Shown here: piece by piece, positions 34,538 to 42,428 of the stretch
Position numbering within the stretch: the stretch's first letter is position 1
Layout of the letters: the number at the start of each line of letters is the position of its first letter
NCBI GenBank assembly: GCA_031549665.1
Contig: JAVBPJ010000004.1
Location: 1 to 64,000 of the forward strand
DNA from: Rikenella sp031549665
GTDB lineage: Bacteria > Bacteroidota > Bacteroidia > Bacteroidales > Rikenellaceae
Reading direction: 5' to 3'
Length of the DNA: 64,000 nt
The notes under the pieces: model-generated
What the model was told of the DNA's origin: nothing
The model's input: only the letters and a program-made list of their open reading frames with translations
The model's database searches: none
Made by a program: the position numbers and the translations under genes

Positions 34538-35902
34538 ATGAAAAAACAACTATGCCTTCTGCTGCTGGCGCTTTTGTGCATCGCACAGAGCGTTGCCGCA
34601 ACACCCAAGTACATCTTCTACTTCATTGGCGATGGAATGGGCATCGGCGAGGTGGCCCTGACCGAGGCCTACCTGGCTTCGACGGCCGAAAAACCGGACA
34701 GCGTGGCCTTCGTGCCGCTCAACTTCACCCAGCTTCCCGTTTTCGGATTCGCTTCGACCTACTGCCTGACCAGCCGCATCACCGATTCGGCCGCTTCGGG
34801 TACGGCGCTGGCCACGGGGCAAAAAACCTCGTTCGGAACCATGGGCATGGATGCGACCGGAAAACAGCCTTTCGAAAGCGTTGCCATGGATGCCAAACGC
34901 AGAGGGATGAAAACGGGGGTGGTTACCTCGGTGAGCGTCGACCACGCCACGCCGGCCAGCTTCTACGCCCACCAGCCCAACCGCTCGATGTACTACGAAA
35001 TCGGACTTGACGCCGCCTCGGCAGGGCTCGACCTCTACGCCGGAAGCGGCCTGCTGAATCCCGCTCCGGCCGGAAAACCCTCGGTGTGGGAGGCTCTGAA
35101 TCAGGCGGGTTATCAGGTGGTTCGCGGAGCGGCCCCCCTGACGGGCGAACGGGTGGTGTGGATCCAGTCGGAACAGTATCCGCAGGGCGAACTTCCCCTG
35201 GCCATCGACCGCAAGGAGGGCGACCTCGCCCTTCCGACCCTGACCCGCGGAGCCATCGACTACCTGTACGGGAAAGGCGGGAAGGAACAGGGATTTTTCC
35301 TGATGGTCGAAGGCGGGCAGATCGACTGGATGGGACACGCCAACGATGCCGCGGGCGTGGTGCACGAAACCATCGACTTTGCCAACGCGATCGAACACGC
35401 CCTGGAGTTCTACCGGCAGCATCCCGACCAGACCCTGATTGTGGTAACGGCCGATCACGAAACGGGCGGAGTGGCCCTGGGAAATGCCGCCAACGGGTAC
35501 GACAGCCATTTCGGGCTGCTTTCGGCGCAAAAAATGTCCAAAGCCTCGTTGGAAAAGGCCCTTGGGCAGACCTCGTCGTGGGAACAGGCCCGGCAGGTGC
35601 TTGCAGAGAACCTTTCGCTGGGCGACCGTGTCAAACCCTCCGAGAACGAATGGGCGATGCTGAAGGCGCGCTACGAAAAATCGCCCGCCGGCTGCGCTTC
35701 GGCGGCCGTGGCCTTGCTGGCCAAACAGGCCGGAGTGGGTTGGACCACCGGAGCGCACACGGCCGTTTATGTACCCGTGTTCGCCATCGGGGCCGGATCG
35801 GAACAGTTCGCGGGCCGGACGGACAACGCGCAGATCGCCCAAACGCTTCGCAAGCTCATGGTGGTTCCGAAATCGAAAGAAAAAAGCCGTTCGAAATTTT
35901 GA
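34538..35902 (+). CDS. Alkaline phosphatase, exported
   Basis: 454-residue PhoA-superfamily phosphomonoesterase with a signal peptide (KKQLCLLLLALLCIAQSVAA). Metal and catalytic motifs: YFIGDGMGIGE (about 26-36), active-site serine in RITDSAASGTALATGQKT (about 80-97), VSVDHATPASFYAH, MVEGGQIDWMGHANDA and VTADHETGGVAL. It is probably periplasmic and releases phosphate from esters. It starts 27 bp after the symporter stop and may be read through from that operon. No Pho-box-like repeat was recognised. Confidence 0.93.
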   Translation: MKKQLCLLLLALLCIAQSVAATPKYIFYFIGDGMGIGEVALTEAYLASTAEKPDSVAFVPLNFTQLPVFGFASTYCLTSRITDSAASGTALATGQKTSFGTMGMDATGKQPFESVAMDAKRRGMKTGVVTSVSVDHATPASFYAHQPNRSMYYEIGLDAASAGLDLYAGSGLLNPAPAGKPSVWEALNQAGYQVVRGAAPLTGERVVWIQSEQYPQGELPLAIDRKEGDLALPTLTRGAIDYLYGKGGKEQGFFLMVEGGQIDWMGHANDAAGVVHETIDFANAIEHALEFYRQHPDQTLIVVTADHETGGVALGNAANGYDSHFGLLSAQKMSKASLEKALGQTSSWEQARQVLAENLSLGDRVKPSENEWAMLKARYEKSPAGCASAAVALLAKQAGVGWTTGAHTAVYVPVFAIGAGSEQFAGRTDNAQIAQTLRKLMVVPKSKEKSRSKF

Positions 35903-35962
35903 AGTCACCAGAAAAAAGCGTAGCTTTATACGGAATTTAAACACCCAATACCCATAATACCC

Positions 35963-36220
35963 ATGAATACAATCACTTTCAATGAGTTGCGGCGGATCAA
36001 AGACAGTCTGCCCAGCGGGAGCATGCAACGTATCGCTGATGAACTGGGCCTGGAGGTCGACACCGTACGCAACTATTTTGGCGGAACCCACTACAAACAG
36101 GGCGAAGGACTGCCTTCGGGATTCCATATCGAACAAGGCCCCAACGGAGGCATCGTGCAACTCGACGACACGACGATCCTCGACAAGGCCATGGAAATCC
36201 TGAACCAGAACCAGGCGTAA
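35963..36220 (+). CDS. Small helix-turn-helix DNA-binding protein
   Basis: 85-residue protein. The N-terminal half (NELRRIKDSLPSGSMQRIA then DELGLEVDTVRNYFGGTHY) reads as a helix-turn-helix. The C-terminal half is acidic with NGGIVQLDDTTILDKAMEIL. Short proteins of this kind are widespread in Bacteroidales and are annotated only as DNA-binding. A near-consensus promoter TAGCTTTA lies about 35 bp upstream. It is followed by a structured 190-bp gap. Confidence 0.8.
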   Translation: MNTITFNELRRIKDSLPSGSMQRIADELGLEVDTVRNYFGGTHYKQGEGLPSGFHIEQGPNGGIVQLDDTTILDKAMEILNQNQA

Positions 36221-36412
36221 CGCACGCTCCCCCCGGGAAGTAACTTTTTGAAATACAAAGTCCCTGCAAACAGGGACAATCCGCCCCCGATCGGGCGGAC
36301 ATTGACACCCCAAGCGAAGAGATCTCTTTTTGAGAACCCACCCATAAAAGAGAGCCGCTTACACAGCAATGTTGGCGGCTCTTTAAATTGTTCAACTAAC
36401 CCAAACACCCCC
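36221..36412 (+). other. Structured intergenic region with four hairpins
   Basis: Between the HTH gene and the PepSY-like gene lie stems gtccctg/cagggac (36260-36277, loop caaa), ccgccc/gggcgg (36281-36299), the palindrome aagagatctctt followed by TTT (36317-36331), and agagccgc/gcggctct (36351-36382, 16-nt loop) followed by ttaaatt. There is no open frame. It may be a terminator plus the long leader of the next gene, or a small RNA. Confidence 0.5.
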
Positions 36413-36862
36413 ATGAAAAAAATCGTATCAACCCTGTTGCTCAGCCTTGCCGCGCTGACCGCAGTCCATGCCGACGACCCGGTAAACGTAATCAAAGATC
36501 CCGCCCAGCTTCCTGAAAAGGCCCAGGCGTTCCTGAACGACTATTTCCCGGGTCAGACACCCGTCAAGATGCTCGTTGAAAAAGATGATCTGATCGACCG
36601 CGACTACGAAGTAACCATGCCCAACGACATCAAGGTCGAATTCGACCGAAAAGGCGAGTGGACCAAAGTGGAAAACAAAGCCTACATGGTTCCGTCAACC
36701 ATCGTCCCCAAGGACATCACCAAGTTCGTAGTGGCTGCCTATCCCGAAACGGACATCGTTTCGATAGAAAAAGAGGATCGCGGGTACGAGGTAAAACTCT
36801 CGAGCGGCAAGGAGGTACACTTCAACGCCTCCGGAAAATACCTGTATACCGAATCCGATTAA
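36413..36862 (+). CDS. PepSY-like (DUF2874) periplasmic protein
   Basis: 149-residue exported protein: signal peptide (KKIVSTLLLSLAALTAVHA), then two beta-lactamase-inhibitor-like/PepSY-like repeats, the first around LPEKAQAFLNDYFPGQTPVKM, the second around VPKDITKFVVAAYPETDIVSI and EKEDRGYEVKLSSGKEVHFN. Proteins of this family are abundant in gut Bacteroidetes, without known function. The start at 36413 is set by the signal peptide. nhaD follows after 27 bp. Confidence 0.88.
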   Translation: MKKIVSTLLLSLAALTAVHADDPVNVIKDPAQLPEKAQAFLNDYFPGQTPVKMLVEKDDLIDRDYEVTMPNDIKVEFDRKGEWTKVENKAYMVPSTIVPKDITKFVVAAYPETDIVSIEKEDRGYEVKLSSGKEVHFNASGKYLYTESD

Positions 36863-36889
36863 CCCCCTCCAAAACCTCCTGCGTATAGA

Positions 36890-38338
36890 ATGATTCCGCT
36901 GATTGTCGTCCTTTTCCTGCTGGGATACACCTGCATAGCCCTCGAACATCCGTTAAAAATCAATAAGGCGGCCACGGCCCTGGTTACGGCCGTGCTGTTG
37001 TGGGTGATCTACATGCTGGGCGTGGCTCCCGAAGTGGTGCCTGCCGGAGGCGCTTTCGGCGATTTCGTGGCGGGACACACCGCCGTACAGGAACTCTCTT
37101 TCTCCGAACAGGTCTCCCACTTCGTCAACGAGCATCAAATCCTCGGCACGGTGGGCGAAGTGGCCGAAATCCTCTTCTTCCTGATCGGAGCGATGACCAT
37201 CGTCGAGCTGATCGATATTCACGGCGGATTCGACATCATTACAAGCCGTATCACCACCCGCCACAAGCGAAGCCTGCTTTGGATCATCGGGGTGATCACC
37301 TTCTTCATGTCGGCCGTGCTGGACAACCTCACCACCTCGATCGTGATGGTGGCCCTGTTGCAGAAAATCGTCGCCAACTACAAGGAGCGCTGGCTCTTTG
37401 CCGGACTCATCATCATTGCGGCCAACAGCGGAGGGGCCTGGTCGCCCATCGGCGACGTAACCACCATCATGCTGTGGGTGAGCGGCAACGTAACCACCGC
37501 AGGCGTGGTGCCGTTCCTGATTGTTCCGTCGCTGGTATCGTTTGTCGTCCCCATGTTTTTCGCCGCCCGATGGCTGCACGGGGACGCCACGCCCGCTTCG
37601 CCGCATAAACTGGCCGCGGTGCGCGTGCGCAGCGGCGAGGTAACCTACCACTCGGTGGTAACGGGACGCGAACGCCTCTCGATCCTGCTGCTGGGGGTGG
37701 CCTGTCTGGTGTCGGTGCCGATTTTCAAGGCAACCACCCACCTGCCTCCCTTTATGGGAATTCTGGGCGCCCTGGGCATCATGTGGCTCTACACCGAGCT
37801 GATGTACCGGAAAAAACGGGACGTTCCGGAACAGGAAAAACGCCGGATCCCGAAGGCGCTGGAGCGGATCGACATTCCCACGATCCTCTTCTTCCTCGGC
37901 ATCCTGCTGGCTGTGGCGGTGCTGCAATCGGCGGGCGTGTTGGCCGACCTCTCGATATGGCTCGACCAACAGGTGCACAACGTTTACCTGATCAACGTCA
38001 TTGTGGGAGCGCTCTCGTCGGTGGTGGACAACGTGCCGCTGGTGGCGGGGATGATGGCCACCTACCCGATTGCCGATGTCTCGACGGTGGCCGCTGCCGC
38101 CGATCCGCTGTACATGCAGCACTTTATGCAGGACGGAATCTTCTGGCAATTCCTGGCCTATTGCGCCGGGGTGGGCGGGAGTATCCTGATCATCGGTTCG
38201 GCCGCCGGCGTGGTGGTGATGGGACTCGAACGGATGAATTTCATCTGGTACCTCAAGAACATTTCGGGGCTGGCGCTGGCGGGCTATCTGGCAGGCGCCG
38301 GGGTCTATGTCCTGCAAATGTGGCTGTTGACAAGTTGA
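36890..38338 (+). CDS. nhaD: Na+/H+ antiporter, NhaD family
   Basis: 482-residue ion-transporter-superfamily membrane protein with 12-13 helices. The hallmark half-helix segments are SAVLDNLTTSIVMVALLQKIV (about 144-164) and, in the second repeat, SSVVDNVPLVAGMMA (about 380-394). GGAWSPIGDVTTIMLW and GGSILIIGSAAGVVVMG form the paired TM re-entrant regions. It exchanges cytoplasmic sodium or lithium for protons, supporting salt and alkaline tolerance. Full length. It ends before an exceptionally long perfect hairpin. Confidence 0.93.
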   Translation: MIPLIVVLFLLGYTCIALEHPLKINKAATALVTAVLLWVIYMLGVAPEVVPAGGAFGDFVAGHTAVQELSFSEQVSHFVNEHQILGTVGEVAEILFFLIGAMTIVELIDIHGGFDIITSRITTRHKRSLLWIIGVITFFMSAVLDNLTTSIVMVALLQKIVANYKERWLFAGLIIIAANSGGAWSPIGDVTTIMLWVSGNVTTAGVVPFLIVPSLVSFVVPMFFAARWLHGDATPASPHKLAAVRVRSGEVTYHSVVTGRERLSILLLGVACLVSVPIFKATTHLPPFMGILGALGIMWLYTELMYRKKRDVPEQEKRRIPKALERIDIPTILFFLGILLAVAVLQSAGVLADLSIWLDQQVHNVYLINVIVGALSSVVDNVPLVAGMMATYPIADVSTVAAAADPLYMQHFMQDGIFWQFLAYCAGVGGSILIIGSAAGVVVMGLERMNFIWYLKNISGLALAGYLAGAGVYVLQMWLLTS

Positions 38339-38345
38339 GTACACA

Positions 38346-38366
38346 ACATCGGTTTGGTGCCGATGT
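38346..38366 (+). terminator. Small hairpin after nhaD
   Basis: 7-bp stem acatcgg / ccgatgt with a 7-nt loop, 8 bp after the nhaD stop. No T-run. Confidence 0.45.
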
Positions 38367-38392
38367 AAGATACCACCGATCTGTCCGTAGAT

Positions 38393-38442
38393 TTAACAAC
38401 CAGCGAGCCGCTTCCTTTAGGAAGCGGCTCGCTGGTTGTTAA
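38393..38442. terminator. 23-bp perfect inverted repeat between nhaD and ftsZ
   Basis: Left arm 38393-38415 and right arm 38420-38442 are perfect complements, separated by four bases (ttta). It sits between convergent genes, 55 bp after nhaD and 87 bp before the ftsZ stop. Probably a bidirectional terminator; arm ends are AT-rich (ttaacaac), giving a T-containing tail in either direction. Confidence 0.75.
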
Positions 38443-38528
38443 GCGGTATGTTCTTTGCGGAAAATACGTCTCTCCCGGGCGGAGAGCGTCTTGTCTTGCT
38501 TCGTTCCTGAGACGAAAGGGGGTTCGGT

Positions 38529-40040
38529 TTAGTCGAACAGCCCGTTGCCGTTGCTCTCTGTCGAATTGGTATTCCGCTCCTGCTTGAGGCTCTCGCGCGA
38601 GACTTTGCCCGAGGGGGCTTCGGCATCCAGGCGGATGTTGCGCCGCAGGTAGGCGGGAATGTTCTCGATTTGCTCCTCGGAGAGTTCCGTGGCTGGAGTT
38701 CCCGGCGTGGGTTGTGTGAACGCGGGGCGATCCGGGGTCTCCTCGTCTTGCGGCGCGCCTGCAACGGGAGTTTCCTCGCTTGTCGAGGGAGTCGGTTGCG
38801 ACGGAGTGTCGGCGGGCTTGCGGGGCGAAGTAACCGTGGCCGGCGGGATGGTGAGCGCGGCGGTAGCGGGAGCAGGGGGCGGGGTTGTTGTTCTCGGAGC
38901 CTCCTTGGGGCGGCTGATGATCTCGAACCCGTCGTAAACGGGTGCGGCTTTCGGGGCCGGAGTTTCGGGGGAACCCTCCAGGGGGATCGACTGGCGCTGG
39001 GGGGCGGCCTCTTCGCAGGGCTTCGGTTCGAAGAAGTCGGAGTAGCGTTCGCGCAGGGCGGGCAGGCTGTCGATGTCGAAGCCGGTGGCGATGATGGTGA
39101 TTTCGATCTCTTCGCCCAGGGTGTCGTCGATGCCCGCGCCCCAAATCAGGTCAGTTTCGTTGCGGTTGCCGGTGCGCTCCTGAACGAACTGGGTGATTTG
39201 GTAGGTCTCGGTCAAGGTTACCTCTTTGGTGCCGGAGGTGATGTTGAGCAGCACGTTCCGCGCGCCGGAAATGTCCTTGTGGTTGAGCAGCGGAGAGGAC
39301 ATAGCCATCTGGGCCACCGCGTGGGCGCGGTTCGGACCGGTTCCGCGGGCCGAGCCCATCAGGGCGATGCCGCTGTTCTTCATCACGGTTTGCACGTCGG
39401 CGAAGTCGACGTTGACGTTGTTCGGGCGGGTGATGATTTCGGCGATGCTCTTGGCGGCGGTGGCCAGGATATCATCGGCCTTTCCGAAGGCTTCCGACAG
39501 GGTCAGGTCGCCGTATATCTCGTGGATGTTTTCGTTGTTCACCACCAGTAGCGAGTCGACGTTGTGGCGGATGGCTTCGATTCCCTCGATGGCTTGCAGC
39601 ACCCGGGTGCGGCCTTCGGTTTTGAAGGGGATGGTTACGATGGCTACCGTGAGGATGTCCATCTCTTTGGCGGCCTTGGCGATCACGGGCGCGGCTCCGG
39701 TGCCTGTCCCTCCGCCCATTCCGGCGGTGATGAAGACCATTTTGATGTTGTTTTCGCGCAGTACCTCTTTTACGTCGTCGATGCTCTCTTCGGCGGCGGC
39801 GCGGCCGCGTTCGGGCTTGTTCCCGGCACCGAGTCCTTCGGTGAGGTTCTCGCCCAGCCGGATCTTGGTGGGAATGGGGCTGCGCTCCAGGGCTTGCCGG
39901 TCGGTGTTGCAGACCATGAACGAGACATCGGTGATGCCGAGCCGGTACATGTGGTTGACGGCGTTGCTGCCGCCACCGCCGACTCCGACGACCATGATGA
40001 TGGATGAACTGATGGGGGTGATGTCTGTAAACTCGACCAT
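38529..40040 (-). CDS. ftsZ: Cell division protein FtsZ
   Basis: 503-residue tubulin-like GTPase forming the Z ring. The GTP signature GGGTGTGAAP is at about residues 107-116. The N-terminal VVGVGGGGSNAVNHM and the catalytic loop WGAGIDDTLGEEIEITIIATG are intact. A long Pro/Thr-rich linker (about 330-450) leads to the conserved C-terminal peptide IPAYLRRNI, which binds FtsA, followed by ~35 extra residues. The start MVEFTDITPISSS at 40040 is preferred over an upstream start that adds 26 low-complexity residues. Last gene of the second dcw half. Confidence 0.96.
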   Translation of the reverse strand: MVEFTDITPISSSIIMVVGVGGGGSNAVNHMYRLGITDVSFMVCNTDRQALERSPIPTKIRLGENLTEGLGAGNKPERGRAAAEESIDDVKEVLRENNIKMVFITAGMGGGTGTGAAPVIAKAAKEMDILTVAIVTIPFKTEGRTRVLQAIEGIEAIRHNVDSLLVVNNENIHEIYGDLTLSEAFGKADDILATAAKSIAEIITRPNNVNVDFADVQTVMKNSGIALMGSARGTGPNRAHAVAQMAMSSPLLNHKDISGARNVLLNITSGTKEVTLTETYQITQFVQERTGNRNETDLIWGAGIDDTLGEEIEITIIATGFDIDSLPALRERYSDFFEPKPCEEAAPQRQSIPLEGSPETPAPKAAPVYDGFEIISRPKEAPRTTTPPPAPATAALTIPPATVTSPRKPADTPSQPTPSTSEETPVAGAPQDEETPDRPAFTQPTPGTPATELSEEQIENIPAYLRRNIRLDAEAPSGKVSRESLKQERNTNSTESNGNGLFD

Positions 40041-40134
40041 GATGTATTTGCCTGCCTCTGTGTGTTGGATTGGTTCGTGTTGTTGCTCCGGCGCGGGGGC
40101 CGGGGTTGCCCGCGTCAAGCGGGCGGTGGGGGGG

Positions 40135-41580
40135 TTAGTAGTTCTCGTCGTCGTCGATCTCTTCGGCGAACATGGAGCCGAAGAGGCGTTTCATGCGCTC
40201 TTTGAGGGGCGTTTTACGCACGTGGATCTCGTCTTCCGAGGGGTACTCGGGCTGCTCGCCGCCCCACGAATCGCCCGGGGCGGGCTGAACCGCTTCGGGG
40301 TTGTAGGTTTCGGGGACGTAGCCGCGGTAGGGTTCCTGATAGCTGCTTTGGGGCGGCTCGGCGACGGGAGCCGGGGTGGGTTGGTAACCTGTCGGACGGG
40401 CTTCGATGTCGGTCGACTTGCCTTGGCGCAACATGTCGAGGATGGTGCCGATCAGGGTGGCGTATTTGCCGGAACCGGCCAGCTCGGCGTTCTCGGGGAC
40501 AAGGTGGGTGAGCGGCGATGCCACGCGCACGTCGATGCCGATGTGGGCCTTGAAGAGTTGTTCGAGGTTTTTGAGGTTGGCCCCGCCGCCGGTCAGCACG
40601 ATGCCTGCGCCGAGCCGCTCCTTGTAGCCGCAGCGGTCGAGTTCGAGCCGCACGTAGTCGATGATGTCCTGCATGCGGGCTTCGATGATGCCGGCCAGGG
40701 TTTTTACGGCGATCTCCTTGGGGGCTTGTCCTCCCACGCTGGGGATGCTGATGTATTTGTCGGTGGGGGCGCGTTCGGCGATCGCTTCGCCGAAGCTGGT
40801 TTTGAGCTTTTCGACGTAGCGCTCCAGAATGCCGTAGGCGCGGATGTCTTTGTTGACGATGTTGCCGCCGATGGGGATCACAGACAGGTGGCGGATCACT
40901 TTGTCGTAGTAGATGCAGAAGTCGGTGGTGCCGCCGCCGATGTCGATCACGGCCACGCCCAGCTCTTTTTCGTCGTCGCCCAGCACGGCTTCGGCCGAGG
41001 CGACGGGCTGCAGCACGATGCCCGACAGGCGCAGGCCGGCGCGTTCGAAACAGCGGCGGGTGCGTTCAATAGCGTTTTCGTCGCCGGTAATGACGTTGAA
41101 GCGCGCTTCGAGTTTACGGCCCTCCATGCCCACGGGAACGCTGATCTCGTCTTCTCCGTCGAGGATGTAGGTTTGGGGCAGGATCGACAGGATGGTCTTT
41201 CCGGCGGGGATTTGGGCGTTGCGCTGGTCGTCGATCAGGCGTTGCACGTCGCTGGGGCGCACTTCGCTGATGCCGGTGCTGCTGAGGTGTTGCACCGAAA
41301 CGTACCCTTGCGTGCGGTTGCACTGCAGGTGCTGTCCCGAGATGCTTACGTAGGCTTCGTGGATGGTAACCCCGAGTTTGTTCTCGATCTTGGTTTTCAC
41401 TTCGCGCAGGGCTTGCGAGGCCTGTTCGAGGTTTTTCAAATCGCCTTTGATGATGCCGTGCGAGGGCACTTCCTCGAGGGCGAGGATCTCGATGTGGTTC
41501 TTTTCGGCTTTGCGTCCTACGGCCATAGCTACCTTGGTGGTTCCAAGGTCTACGGCGGCTACGTATTGTGGCACTTCCAT
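40135..41580 (-). CDS. ftsA: Cell division protein FtsA
   Basis: 481-residue actin-like membrane tether of the Z ring. Actin-fold phosphate loops are YVAAVDLGTTKVAMAVG (about 6-22) and VAVIDIGGGTTDFCIYY (about 205-221); the C-terminal GAGIVLTGGGANLKNLEQLF completes the nucleotide pocket. A Pro/Tyr-rich linker (about 395-445) precedes the amphipathic tail TPLKERMKRLFGSMFAEEI, which binds the membrane. The start MEVPQYVAAVDLG at 41580 is set by homology; ftsQ ends 2 bp upstream. Confidence 0.95.
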   Translation of the reverse strand: MEVPQYVAAVDLGTTKVAMAVGRKAEKNHIEILALEEVPSHGIIKGDLKNLEQASQALREVKTKIENKLGVTIHEAYVSISGQHLQCNRTQGYVSVQHLSSTGISEVRPSDVQRLIDDQRNAQIPAGKTILSILPQTYILDGEDEISVPVGMEGRKLEARFNVITGDENAIERTRRCFERAGLRLSGIVLQPVASAEAVLGDDEKELGVAVIDIGGGTTDFCIYYDKVIRHLSVIPIGGNIVNKDIRAYGILERYVEKLKTSFGEAIAERAPTDKYISIPSVGGQAPKEIAVKTLAGIIEARMQDIIDYVRLELDRCGYKERLGAGIVLTGGGANLKNLEQLFKAHIGIDVRVASPLTHLVPENAELAGSGKYATLIGTILDMLRQGKSTDIEARPTGYQPTPAPVAEPPQSSYQEPYRGYVPETYNPEAVQPAPGDSWGGEQPEYPSEDEIHVRKTPLKERMKRLFGSMFAEEIDDDENY

Positions 41581-41582
41581 TG

Positions 41583-42428
41583 TTACTGTTGGGTTTCGGT
41601 TGGGGCGGGAGTCTCTCCCGTGGGTTTTTGTTTGTTGTCCAGTACCACCTGGTGGCGGTATTTGAGGTTGATCTCTCCGGGTTGTTGCCACCAGCCGTCG
41701 CCGAAGCTCTTGCGGTAGAAACGGGCCAATTTTTCGAGCCTCGGGGCTGTTGGCGGTACGATCGATCCGAAACGGATCACCCGACCGCCCAAGCGCGGCA
41801 GCAGCAGCACTTCGTCTGCCTGCTCGAAGTAGATCTGGGCGATGAGCGCCTTCAAAAAGGGATCGCTACCCAGTTCCCCCGCAAAGTTACGCAGATTATG
41901 CAACAGTTCGACGGTGGCGGGGATTTTTTTTTCGTCCAACGAGCCGTAGAATGAGGGAGATACCTCGAGCGGAACCCGGCCGCTCACCAACGGGACTTCC
42001 GTGGCGAAGTGGGGTACGGGCGGCAACAGCCGGAGCGCGCTGTCCAGGTAGCAGTTATGGCCCTGTTCGGAGAGGATCCGCAACAGGGGGTGCCGTTGCC
42101 GGATGGTCAGGTGGAGCGTGCCGTCGATCGAGGTGTAGGCCTGTGCCGAACTGACGTAGGCCTGCCGCCGCACCAGCTCCTCGATGCCGCGCAGGTCGAC
42201 CTGTTGCAGGAGGATGCCGATCCTGAAACGGGTGCTGTCTTTGATCCACCCCTGCACGATGCCGGGGCTGACGAAAGCGGCCTGCGAGCTGTCGAGCACG
42301 CGCACTTCGACCCGCTGGCAGGTGAGCGCCCGTTCGCGCTGCGAACAGTAGCGCACAGCCACGGCTGCGTAGGCGATCAGCAGACCCACCACCAGGATGT
42401 TGACTATTTTCCAGCCGACGGGTTTCAC
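41583..42428 (-). CDS. ftsQ: Cell division protein FtsQ
   Basis: About 281-residue bitopic divisome protein: short cytoplasmic tail, membrane helix (IVNILVVGLLIAYAAVAVRYC), then a POTRA-like and beta domain with little sequence conservation. The call rests on topology and position between murC and ftsA. The start is set at a GTG (42428) whose GTGA overlaps the murC stop, as for other junctions in these clusters. An ATG at 42467 (PPNRQPPYTEPAVKPVG) would overlap murC by 43 bp and is the alternative. Confidence 0.82.
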   Translation of the reverse strand: MKPVGWKIVNILVVGLLIAYAAVAVRYCSQRERALTCQRVEVRVLDSSQAAFVSPGIVQGWIKDSTRFRIGILLQQVDLRGIEELVRRQAYVSSAQAYTSIDGTLHLTIRQRHPLLRILSEQGHNCYLDSALRLLPPVPHFATEVPLVSGRVPLEVSPSFYGSLDEKKIPATVELLHNLRNFAGELGSDPFLKALIAQIYFEQADEVLLLPRLGGRVIRFGSIVPPTAPRLEKLARFYRKSFGDGWWQQPGEINLKYRHQVVLDNKQKPTGETPAPTETQQ

